Origin: an uncultured Clostridia bacterium
GTDB taxonomy: Bacteria > Bacillota > Clostridia > Oscillospirales > Acutalibacteraceae
DNA: 14,802 nt
Assembly (NCBI GenBank): GCA_946497265.1
Contig: CAMMKL010000023.1
Coordinates: 1 to 14,802, forward strand
Direction: 5' to 3'
In this document: positions 8,499-14,802 of the stretch, piece after piece
Layout: the number at the start of each line of letters is the position of its first letter
How positions within the stretch are numbered: the stretch's first letter is position 1
Notes under the pieces: generated by a model
Databases searched by the model: none
Seen by the model: the letters and a program-made list of their open reading frames with translations, nothing else
What the model was told of the DNA's origin: nothing
Program-made: the position numbers and the translations under genes

Positions 8499-8654
8499 TT
8501 AGATTCCTTCAGACTTTTGAGAAAAGTGAACAGCAGTAGCAACACTACTCCCACTTAATCCACTCCAAATGTAGATAGGCCCATATTGAGGCGGAGTCCC
8601 GGTGCGTCCTCCATGCTTTCCTTGATTTTCTTTTTGGGATATTTCTAGATCCAT
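8499..8654 (-). CDS. unrecognised small protein of 51 residues
   Basis: The ORF begins at ATG 8654 with GGAGG (8662-8666) exactly 7 bases upstream, one of the best ribosome binding sites in the window. An in-frame ATG at 8672 would add six residues but has no such site. The first 18 residues are charged and polar (MDLEISQKENQGKHGGRT). The rest is Gly/Ser/Thr-rich with aromatic and aliphatic residues (PPQYGPIYIWSGLSGSS, then VATAVHF). There is no cysteine, signal peptide or clear membrane helix. The layout recalls a leader plus core peptide, but no maturation enzyme is visible nearby. It starts 41 bases after the DUF2200 gene on the same strand and lies upstream of the MATE transporter, so it is probably cotranscribed with DUF2200. 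It could equally be a remnant of a longer gene or an ordinary unknown small protein. Confidence 0.55.
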   Translation of the reverse strand: MDLEISQKENQGKHGGRTGTPPQYGPIYIWSGLSGSSVATAVHFSQKSEGI

Positions 8655-8695
8655 GGATGTTCCTCCACTCATCTAACTTTTATCTGTTTCATAAT

Positions 8696-9103
8696 TCAAT
8701 ATCCCTCTGTACATAGTACAATTTGTTGATGGGCAAAGTATGGAATGTTTATTGATTCCCGCAGTATCTTTTGCATAGGTTTTCCCTTGGCGAGCTCGTC
8801 AATCAGCTTATCAAGATACCGTATTTCCTGCATCAGCGGCTCTTTGATTTCTTCCACCTTTACTCCGCACACCGAACCCTTAATCAGCTTCCTGTTAGGA
8901 TTCAGCTTGGGAGCATTTCGAAAAAAGGCAGCATAGTCCACCTGTGTTTCCAAAAGTGCTTCCAACTCTTCCTCACGATACCCTGTGAGCCATTGTACGA
9001 TGGCGTCTACTTCTTGCTTTGTCCGGCCTTTTTTTAAAGCTTTATGAAGCAAAAGAGGATATATTTTTGAAAATTTTAATTGGTATACCTCATCGGTTTG
9101 CAT
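8696..9103 (-). CDS. DUF2200 family protein
   Basis: The protein has 135 residues and matches the DUF2200 family over nearly its whole length. Recognisable signatures are the N-terminal FSKIYPLLL, KGRTKQEVDAIVQWLTGY, and the strongly conserved KGSVCGVKVEEI plus EIRYLDKLIDELAKGK. The family is small, cytosolic and of unknown biochemical function. Two ATG codons are adjacent (9106 and 9103); GGAGG at 9111-9115 is 7 bases from the second and 4 from the first, so 9103 is preferred. It lies 77 bases after the AraC gene on the same strand; no convincing promoter is seen in that gap, so cotranscription with the regulator is possible. Confidence 0.9.
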   Translation of the reverse strand: MQTDEVYQLKFSKIYPLLLHKALKKGRTKQEVDAIVQWLTGYREEELEALLETQVDYAAFFRNAPKLNPNRKLIKGSVCGVKVEEIKEPLMQEIRYLDKLIDELAKGKPMQKILRESINIPYFAHQQIVLCTEGY

Positions 9104-9180
9104 CATAATACCTCCGTATCTTTAACAGCTGCCGCATTGCCGGCCGAACGATATGCTCCAGCGTAAGGCTTGCCGAAATC

Positions 9181-9993
9181 CTACTTATAATCATTTTTGA
9201 CGCCCGAAGTGGTACGGTATTTGGTGGGGGTGGAATGAAAATATTTTTTAAACGAACTGGAAAAGTGGCCGGAATTGGAATACCCTAGCAGAGATGCGAT
9301 TTCCGTAATAGAGTATTCTGTACTTTCCAAATATTGCTTGGAATATTCCAATCGAATGCTTTGGTAATAGTCAATGGGCGAGGTATGGCAATGTTTTTGA
9401 AAAAGTTTTTCCACTGTGCGGGTGGAAACGTTAAGATAGGAACTCAGTTCGGAGACGGAAAAATTTTGCAGGTTGTCTTTCATATATTCAATGCTTTTTC
9501 CTAGCAACAGGTTTTCCACCGCTTTGTCTTTTTTTAAAGAAACACAGATGCAGTCGTAAAACATGCGATAAAAAATCTGAAAATATGCAGAAGACAGCAC
9601 CTGCTTGCCGATTTTCAGATAATGCAGGATGGTGTTGGTCAGATCAAAATATTCTTTTTTAAATGGAGTGTTATAAAGGTGATTTGGGATCAATCCCAGG
9701 TCGTCCATCTTGAACTCAAACAGCCATAAGTTCCACACGTCGCCAATGCAACGATAGGACAGCTTGTGGGTAGCGTTGGCGATGATCAGATCGTTGGCGC
9801 CCACTTGCCAAGTTTGCTCATCCACACAGACCTCGCCTTTGCCATGCATCGTAAAAAGAAGGATATATTTGTTTTTATCAATAATCCGGTGATTGATATT
9901 ATAGCTTGGATCGGTATAGAGCTTATAGACGGAGTTAACGCTGATCCGGTTGGTATAAGCCCATTCATTGACCACAAAAAAATCAAAATACAT
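9181..9993 (-). CDS. AraC-family transcriptional regulator
   Basis: The protein has 270 residues. ATG 9993 is preferred because GGAG (10002-10005) is 8 bases upstream; the frame stays open for 30 more codons, but that part covers the promoter region and lacks a binding site. Residues 1-150 form an AraC-type cupin sensor (for example ILLFTMHGKGEVCVDEQTW, then ANATHKL). Residues about 163-262 carry the paired helix-turn-helix motifs: SVSELSSYLNVSTRTVEKLF (about 179-198) and ITEIASLLGYSNSGHFSSSF (229-248), followed by the typical TPTKYR end. Such regulators usually bind a sugar or related small molecule and activate neighbouring genes. The gene diverges from the CAZyme-type genes at 10194-14802, their likely targets. 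Base composition is clearly AT-richer than the flanking operons, with many Asn, Tyr, Ile and Lys codons. Confidence 0.93.
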   Translation of the reverse strand: MYFDFFVVNEWAYTNRISVNSVYKLYTDPSYNINHRIIDKNKYILLFTMHGKGEVCVDEQTWQVGANDLIIANATHKLSYRCIGDVWNLWLFEFKMDDLGLIPNHLYNTPFKKEYFDLTNTILHYLKIGKQVLSSAYFQIFYRMFYDCICVSLKKDKAVENLLLGKSIEYMKDNLQNFSVSELSSYLNVSTRTVEKLFQKHCHTSPIDYYQSIRLEYSKQYLESTEYSITEIASLLGYSNSGHFSSSFKKYFHSTPTKYRTTSGVKNDYK

Positions 9994-10026
9994 CAGAAAC
10001 ACTCCATAATTTTGGAATTTGAGTAC

Positions 10027-10055
10027 ATTATAAACGAAAAAATTATTGTTATCAA
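10027..10055 (-). promoter_or_regulatory. sigma-70-type promoter of the AraC gene
   Basis: Read on the - strand, TTGATA (10050-10055, one mismatch to consensus) and TATAAT (10027-10032, perfect) are separated by 17 bases. Transcription would start near 10020, giving a short leader before ATG 9993. The spacer contains ACGAA (10034-10038), the complement of the TTCGT elements found between the divergent promoters, so autoregulation is plausible. Confidence 0.75.
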
Positions 10056-10096
10056 ATAAAATGTTCGTATATTTATAATTCATTCGTGTTTTTGTA
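10056..10096. promoter_or_regulatory. putative operator between divergent promoters (TTCGT elements)
   Basis: The 41 bp between the two -35 boxes contain GTTCGTA (core 10064-10068) and ATTCGTG (core 10083-10087) in direct orientation 19 bases apart, close to two helical turns, a spacing typical of AraC-family sites. Further cores occur at 10034-10038 (inverted), 10137-10141 and 10151-10155 (inverted). The elements are seen directly; binding by the neighbouring AraC protein is inferred. Confidence 0.45.
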
Positions 10097-10125
10097 TTTA
10101 CAAATAAATTCCAATTTGCTATCCT
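10097..10125 (+). promoter_or_regulatory. promoter of the SurA-like / beta-helix genes
   Basis: TTTACA (10097-10102) and TATCCT (10120-10125) are 17 bases apart, and TGC directly before the -10 box makes it an extended -10. Both hexamers depart from consensus, which fits a promoter that needs an activator. Transcription would start near 10132, leaving a leader of about 60 bases that contains the inverted repeat at 10137-10155. Confidence 0.6.
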
Positions 10126-10136
10126 GAATGTGTAAA

Positions 10137-10155
10137 TTCGTAAGAGAGATACGAA
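10137..10155. repeat. inverted repeat TTCGTA/TACGAA in the 5' leader
   Basis: TTCGTA (10137-10142) and TACGAA (10150-10155) form a perfect 6-bp inverted repeat with a 7-base spacer just after the predicted transcription start. It may be a protein-binding half-site pair (it shares the TTCGT core with the upstream elements) or a small RNA hairpin; a protein site is more likely because the stem is weak. Confidence 0.4.
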
Positions 10156-10193
10156 ATAGTTTTGTATAAAGCGTCAAAAGAGGTGTGGTAACC

Positions 10194-11090
10194 ATGAATA
10201 GATTCAGAAGCGAGAAAACCTCTGGTACAAGAAAAAAGCGTATCCTTTTGATAAGTCTTGCCATGGGAGGGGCGGTTATAGCCGTTATCCTTCTAATGGT
10301 TCTGTGGTACCGCCCATTTTCCGCCCCACAGGCGGAAAATGCGTTCCGCAAATTGGAAACCGCGTCGGAGACCTATACACGCAGTGTTTCTGCAGAGGAA
10401 TACGAGTTTTATTATCATTTAGCCAAACGGGATCTTCCGGCCGATACGGAACCGGCGGAGATGGAAGAAAAGGCGAAAGAGATGGCGAGCCGGTCGGTTG
10501 CCGAGTTTTCGTTGGGCCAAAAGTTGGGAATATGCCAGCCCTATTCTTTTGAAAGCCTAAAGCGCAATATGGAAAAGGAGAATGAGCAGCGTAAGGTCAA
10601 AAAAGGGAGCGGCGAAGTGGTATATGGACCCGAACAATTCGATCTGGTGTCTTATTATCTTTACGTTGCCGGCAATCTGGAAATCGATACGGTTGATTAT
10701 ATAGCTGCGCATGCCGACGATACGATGCTTCAGAATGCAGAAACGTATTTTGAGGAACACAGAGAGGAATACCGGCCAATTACCAGCATCCGATACGCGA
10801 TGACCGAACAGGATACCACCGAAGAGAAAACCTTATTGCAGGAGGATATGCGTACCTTGGAGAGGCTGGACGGGGAGCTGTTTGCATTTCTATATTACGG
10901 CAAAGCAGGCGACACAATGGAGTATTATTACGGGGACGTGCAGCGAACGGTGAAAATTCTGGACATTGAAAGAGAAGACCCAAGCTTTGACGATGCGCGG
11001 GAAGCGGCGCTTGAGGATTATATTGCGGAAGTTTATTATGAGGAGCTCGTTCAAAACGAGATGTCCCATATCCGATTAGAGTTTCCTTGA
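10194..11090 (+). CDS. membrane-anchored SurA/PrsA-like protein
   Basis: The protein has 298 residues. ATG 10194 is chosen because GAGGTG (10180-10185) lies 8 bases upstream; an in-frame GTG at 10185 overlaps that site. A basic N-terminus and one helix (about 17-39) anchor it with the rest outside the cell. The ectodomain is helical and charged. The arrangement SAEEYEFYYHLAKRDL, then SFESLKRNMEKENEQRK, then a VVYGPEQFDLVSYYLYV segment resembles the SurA-N/PrsA-type chaperone fold found in similar proteins beside large secreted carbohydrate-active proteins in Bacillota. No peptidyl-prolyl isomerase (parvulin) domain is recognised. The assignment rests on pattern memory and is moderate. It lies 103 bases before the beta-helix gene and probably shares its transcript, so a role in folding or secreting that very large protein is a sensible inference. 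Confidence 0.7.
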   Translation: MNRFRSEKTSGTRKKRILLISLAMGGAVIAVILLMVLWYRPFSAPQAENAFRKLETASETYTRSVSAEEYEFYYHLAKRDLPADTEPAEMEEKAKEMASRSVAEFSLGQKLGICQPYSFESLKRNMEKENEQRKVKKGSGEVVYGPEQFDLVSYYLYVAGNLEIDTVDYIAAHADDTMLQNAETYFEEHREEYRPITSIRYAMTEQDTTEEKTLLQEDMRTLERLDGELFAFLYYGKAGDTMEYYYGDVQRTVKILDIEREDPSFDDAREAALEDYIAEVYYEELVQNEMSHIRLEFP

Positions 11091-11111
11091 ATAACGCTTA
11101 CGAGCCCATTA

Positions 11112-11166
11112 AATTCCAGCCGGAAACGGCTCTCTCATTGGAGTGGGCACTCTTACGGCTGGAATT
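11112..11166 (+). repeat. intergenic hairpin with two competing pairings
   Basis: AATTCCAGCCG (11112-11122) pairs perfectly over 11 bp with CGGCTGGAATT (11156-11166). The same AGCCG (11118-11122) can instead pair with CGGCT at 11127-11131 around a GAAA tetraloop, and GAGT/ACTC (11141-11144, 11149-11152) forms a small inner hairpin. There is no T tract, so it is not an ordinary terminator. The ribosome binding site of the next gene begins 14 bases later. It may stabilise mRNA or modulate expression of the large downstream gene. Confidence 0.55.
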
Positions 11167-11193
11167 AAAAAATAAAGAAAGGGGTAAGAAAAA

Positions 11194-14100
11194 ATGCAAA
11201 CGAGAAAGACCCTTCCGGGAAGGCGGATGCTTTCCATGCTGCTTGCGGTGACCTTTGTGTTCCTGCAGGTATTTACGGTGGCCCCGGCAGCCGGGGCGGC
11301 TTCCCATGTGGAAGTCAATACGGTAAACCTTCTTAAGCACGGTGACTTCGAAGATACCAGTATCGATTTGAAGCCTCACCAAGACCCTCACCAGCTTGAT
11401 TACTGGTATATTTTTCCCCTTGGGGAGACAAAGCCGGTAAAAGTAAACAACAATGCCCATACCGGAGAATGGGCGGTAAAGCTTTCCGCCACAGAGGATG
11501 CGGTAGAACAAGACGTAGCCGGCCTGAAAGAGGGGGCGACTTATATTGCCACTGTTTGGGCAAAGGCCACTAACCCGGGCTCTGCTACCGCCTATTTCGG
11601 CGTAAAAAATTATGGCGGATCTGAAATCAAGGTAAAGATTGATTCCAGTGAATACAAGCAATACACCATCCCATTTACCTATACGGGTGTTTCCGGGAAA
11701 TATCCCCGTATCTATGTATGGGTGGAAAGTATGTCCGGCGGGGAGATTTATGTGGATGATTTTTCCCTCATTGTGGACAGCGACCTGCAGTCTTTGGATA
11801 TTGAAAACGGGAAACTAACCGCCGAATACCAGGCGGATTTTGCCGGTACACCCAGTGTGAAAGATTTTACGGCGACCTACCGTTCTTCCCTGGCTCCGGA
11901 CGATGTTAGCCCGCTGGCCCTTTCCCAAGGAAATGTAGACGGCATGACTATGGAAATGGGATTTGCTCCCATTGCCGCTCAGCCTTTGGAGCAGACCATT
12001 ACGGTGGATGTTACTTATGTGCCGGAAAACCAAACCATTACGCTTGACTTTCCAGTCGAAGCCTCCGGCGAACCGGTGGTGACCGCCAAGATAGAGAGCC
12101 TTCAGGCGGAAAACGGCACTCTGACGGCTGTCTTGGATCAGGTTCCAACCGTGGCGCCCTCTGTGGAGGAGTTTGCGGTAGAATACAAAATAGACAACGG
12201 GGAATTCCAGGCGCTCGATCCCCAGGATTTCATCTACAATCCATCCGACAGGACGGTAACGATTTCCTTTAACCGTCTGACGGCTTCCCTCACAGACCAG
12301 AATGTAACGGTTAAGGTAACCTATCAAGGGGAAGAAAGCACCGCATCCTTTGTGATCCATGCCGCGGAAGGCGTTACCTATTATGTAGCGGCCGACGGCA
12401 GTGATGATAACGACGGTATGTCGGAAGAGACGCCTTTCCAGAGCATCGACAAATTGAATACGATTGTCTTTCAGCCCGGAGACCAAATCCTCTTTAAAAA
12501 AGGCGATACCTTCCAGGGTGCTTTTAAGCCCCAAGGCTCCGGCATCGAGGGCCTTCCCATTGTGGTAGCCAGCTACGGGGAAGAGGGTGCGGCCAAGCCT
12601 GTTTTGCAGCCCAGCCAGGAAAATTGGAAATCCTATGTGATGACTGCGGATACCGCAGGCCGCGACTATGTTACGGTGAACAACGGGATTACCTTCTATA
12701 ACCAGTCTTATTGGGAAGTAAGGGATTTGGAACTCTATGACCCCGATACCACCGGCGAGCCGAACCAGAGCGTCTATAACCGTGGAATCAACATTACCGG
12801 TATGGACGCGGGCGAGCTTAGGCATTTTTATTTTGACAACTTAACAATCCATGGGTTCCATGGACCGAACTCCAACATCGGCAAATCCTCCGGCGGTATC
12901 CTGATGGAGGTGCAGTCGGTGGCGGGCGAGCCGGCAAGCGAGCATATTCCTACCTCAATCAATGATATCCGCATCACAAACTGCGAACTGTACGACCTGG
13001 GCCGCTCCGGCGTGAATTTTGTAACGGTTTGGGCGCGCAGGGCGGAAACTACGGACACCAAGTGGGGGCCCTACCCAAGCAACCACGGCACCAACTGGCG
13101 CGGGTATACCAGAACCCCCTACCAGGATTTCTATTTGGCGAACAACTATATCCATAATATCGATGGTGACGGCTGCATTGTAGATACCTGCGACGATGCG
13201 GTTGTGGAACACAATCTGGTTTACCGCTGCGAGGAAAACGCACCCATGGCGGTGGGCCTGTTCAACTGGAACTCCAACAATACGATTTTCCAGTTTAATG
13301 AGGTATACGACACCCAGCGCGGCGGCGACGCCCAGGGCATTGAGATCGACGCCCTGAACGACACCACCTATGTGCAGTATAACTACCTTCACGACAATGC
13401 GGGCGGCAGCCTTATGTGGTGCAACACCGCCGGGCTATATGGATTTGACGGGATATTCCGTTACAACATTTTCCAGAATGACGATAGAGAACACGGTTTG
13501 CTTGATATGAGGACCGGCTGTTTCAATGGGCAATGCTATAACAATACCTTCTATATGAAAGAGGGAGGCTATCAGAACTTTACTACCGGTGCCGCCGGCA
13601 TCTCCAAAGTCAGCTTTTACAACAACATTTTCTATTATCCCGGTGACGAGCCCTTTACGGCCAACAATTTTATGGAGAGTAACATCGACTGGGAGGCAAA
13701 CCTGTTCTATAACTTTACCAATGTGCCTTCCAACGATACCAGCGTTATCACCGAAGACCCGCTGTTTGTCGATCCCGGCAAGGGCGGTACCGGGGCTTAT
13801 CCGGGGGATGTGGTCGATCTGAGCGGTTACGCCCTGCAGGAAGGTTCCCCGGCGATGGACGCCGGTATCCCGATTACCGACAACGGCGGCCGCGATTATT
13901 TCGGCAATCCGGTGAGCGGCCTGCCGGATATCGGGGCGTACGACTCCGGCAGCACCAGCCTGCGGCTCGGTTCCTCGGTTTATGAGATTGACCAGGAGAC
14001 GAAAACTGTCTTGATTCCGGACAGCGGTTCGCTGGAAGTGGACGATGTGCTTGCAAATTTGGTGTATGACAGTAGCGTAACCATAGGAATTTTCCGTGGA

Positions 14101-14802
14101 CAAGATGTGGTCGAAGGTCAGATCGCAGATGGAGACGTGGTAAAACTAAGCCTGGACGGCCGAGAGGCACTCTATACGCTCACGGTTGTCCATGACCCGG
14201 AATTGCTGTTCCTTACTTCCGATGTGTACACCATCGACCAGGAAGGCCAAACCATCGCCATTCCGGAAGCTCCGGAAACCACGGTGGAAGACCTGCTTTC
14301 CGGCCTGAACCATCAAGATGGTGTTACCGTACAGGTAAAACGCGGTGACCTTGTGCTTTCAGGTGAAGAAGCAGTTTTAGTCGGAGACAGCGTAGTGGCA
14401 TCTAAGGGTGCGTATCAGCTTATCTATTTGATTACGGTTCCGCACGATGCTTCTTCGGACGCACGTGATATTCCCGTATCCCTGTTGACGGCAACGGCAG
14501 GAAGCGAGGAGCCTAGCCAAGGCCTGCCCAGTGAGGGGCCGGCTCGTCTGGCACTGGACGGCAACGCCAATACGATTTGGCACAGCAAATGGGCAGGCGA
14601 CGCCCGTGAAAACCTCTATATCACCCTTACCATTTCGGAAGACCATGCCTATATGGTAGACGGCCTACGTTACCTACCGCGTACTGCGGGCGGGACCAAC
14701 GGTATGATCACCGAATACAAAATCCAATACAGCACCGACGGCGTAAACTTTGTCGATGTGCCCGGCGGTACCGGTACCTGGGGGCAAACCGGCTGGCAGG
14801 AT
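11194..14802 (+). CDS. large secreted modular right-handed beta-helix protein (3' truncated by window)
   Basis: 1203 residues are visible and the frame is still open at the window end. ATG 11194 follows AGGGG (11180-11184) by 9 bases. Order of parts: signal peptide (1-35/36, AAGAA); a CBM4/9-like galactose-binding fold (about 44-190; LLKHGDFEDT, then EQDVAGLKEGATY and a final YVDDFSL strand); two tandem Ig-like repeats whose matching SL..ENG..TA motifs start at 200 and 302; a right-handed parallel beta-helix (about 396-915) that opens with YYVAADGSDDNDG and closes with the familiar DAGIP, then LPDIGAYDSG; two short repeats (VYEIDQE near 930, VYTIDQE near 1012); and an F5/8 type C (CBM32-like) module from about 1093. 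Acidic clusters such as D657-G-D659 and E717-I-D719 lie on the helix. Polysaccharide lyase or hydrolase activity is likely from the fold and modules, but the substrate is unknown. A wall anchor may lie beyond the window. Confidence 0.88.
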   Translation, partial: MQTRKTLPGRRMLSMLLAVTFVFLQVFTVAPAAGAASHVEVNTVNLLKHGDFEDTSIDLKPHQDPHQLDYWYIFPLGETKPVKVNNNAHTGEWAVKLSATEDAVEQDVAGLKEGATYIATVWAKATNPGSATAYFGVKNYGGSEIKVKIDSSEYKQYTIPFTYTGVSGKYPRIYVWVESMSGGEIYVDDFSLIVDSDLQSLDIENGKLTAEYQADFAGTPSVKDFTATYRSSLAPDDVSPLALSQGNVDGMTMEMGFAPIAAQPLEQTITVDVTYVPENQTITLDFPVEASGEPVVTAKIESLQAENGTLTAVLDQVPTVAPSVEEFAVEYKIDNGEFQALDPQDFIYNPSDRTVTISFNRLTASLTDQNVTVKVTYQGEESTASFVIHAAEGVTYYVAADGSDDNDGMSEETPFQSIDKLNTIVFQPGDQILFKKGDTFQGAFKPQGSGIEGLPIVVASYGEEGAAKPVLQPSQENWKSYVMTADTAGRDYVTVNNGITFYNQSYWEVRDLELYDPDTTGEPNQSVYNRGINITGMDAGELRHFYFDNLTIHGFHGPNSNIGKSSGGILMEVQSVAGEPASEHIPTSINDIRITNCELYDLGRSGVNFVTVWARRAETTDTKWGPYPSNHGTNWRGYTRTPYQDFYLANNYIHNIDGDGCIVDTCDDAVVEHNLVYRCEENAPMAVGLFNWNSNNTIFQFNEVYDTQRGGDAQGIEIDALNDTTYVQYNYLHDNAGGSLMWCNTAGLYGFDGIFRYNIFQNDDREHGLLDMRTGCFNGQCYNNTFYMKEGGYQNFTTGAAGISKVSFYNNIFYYPGDEPFTANNFMESNIDWEANLFYNFTNVPSNDTSVITEDPLFVDPGKGGTGAYPGDVVDLSGYALQEGSPAMDAGIPITDNGGRDYFGNPVSGLPDIGAYDSGSTSLRLGSSVYEIDQETKTVLIPDSGSLEVDDVLANLVYDSSVTIGIFRGQDVVEGQIADGDVVKLSLDGREALYTLTVVHDPELLFLTSDVYTIDQEGQTIAIPEAPETTVEDLLSGLNHQDGVTVQVKRGDLVLSGEEAVLVGDSVVASKGAYQLIYLITVPHDASSDARDIPVSLLTATAGSEEPSQGLPSEGPARLALDGNANTIWHSKWAGDARENLYITLTISEDHAYMVDGLRYLPRTAGGTNGMITEYKIQYSTDGVNFVDVPGGTGTWGQTGWQD

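Noticed and set aside
8339..8539. 66-residue ORF on the + strand
   Set aside because: It overlaps the MATE promoter and runs antisense to the small ORF; it has no ribosome binding site and no recognisable sequence.
9090..9194. 34-codon ORF on the - strand (starting MIISRISASLTLEH) bridging the AraC tail and DUF2200 start
   Set aside because: It resembles coding sequence in places but has no ribosome binding site and overlaps both neighbours; more likely chance or a short remnant.
70..14778. GGTACC occurs 12 times by eye, against about 3.6 expected
   Set aside because: Eight of the twelve copies are in-frame Gly-Thr (GGT ACC) codon pairs in Gly/Thr-rich proteins, so codon use explains the excess better than a DNA motif.

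Overview
The window reads as chromosomal DNA of a low-to-mid GC Gram-positive anaerobe, most likely a gut Clostridia (Oscillospirales or Christensenellales-like). This is an inference from strong GGAGG-type ribosome binding sites, TTG and ATG starts, Sec signal peptides with C-terminal membrane anchors, DUF2200 and the style of the surface proteins. No rRNA, tRNA, CRISPR array, transposase or phage gene was seen.

Region A (1-6894, + strand) is a surface or envelope locus. It opens with the tail of a zinc-ribbon protein cut by the window edge, followed by a strong hairpin terminator. Then come three tightly packed genes: a 1370-residue two-helix membrane protein with TPR-like repeats, an intact von Willebrand factor A (VWA) domain and a long beta-rich C-terminus; a signal-peptide/Ig-like/single-helix membrane protein; and a two-helix membrane protein with a Pro-rich tail ending in a zinc ribbon. 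The first and last proteins of region A share the same C-terminal CxxC-x10-CxxC ribbon. The hairpin lies so close to the VWA gene that no promoter fits between them, so the operon may depend on read-through. A perfect 19-bp hairpin ends region A and also serves the convergent MATE gene.

Region B (6929-9103, - strand) holds a MATE-family exporter with a TTG start and its own extended -10 promoter, an unrecognised 51-residue small ORF with a very good ribosome binding site, and a DUF2200 protein. In the direction of transcription the order is DUF2200, small ORF, MATE.

Region C (9181-14802) is a regulated carbohydrate-type locus. An AraC-family regulator (- strand, visibly AT-richer than its surroundings) diverges from a membrane-anchored SurA/PrsA-like protein, which is followed by a very large secreted modular protein: a CBM4/9-like module, two tandem Ig-like repeats, a right-handed beta-helix, two more repeats, and a discoidin/CBM32-like module cut by the window edge. 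Both divergent promoters can be placed. The 41 bp between their -35 boxes carries two TTCGT elements, with more copies around the promoters, which makes it a natural operator. A plausible model is that the AraC protein senses a sugar and switches on the anchored chaperone-like protein and the beta-helix enzyme or binding protein.
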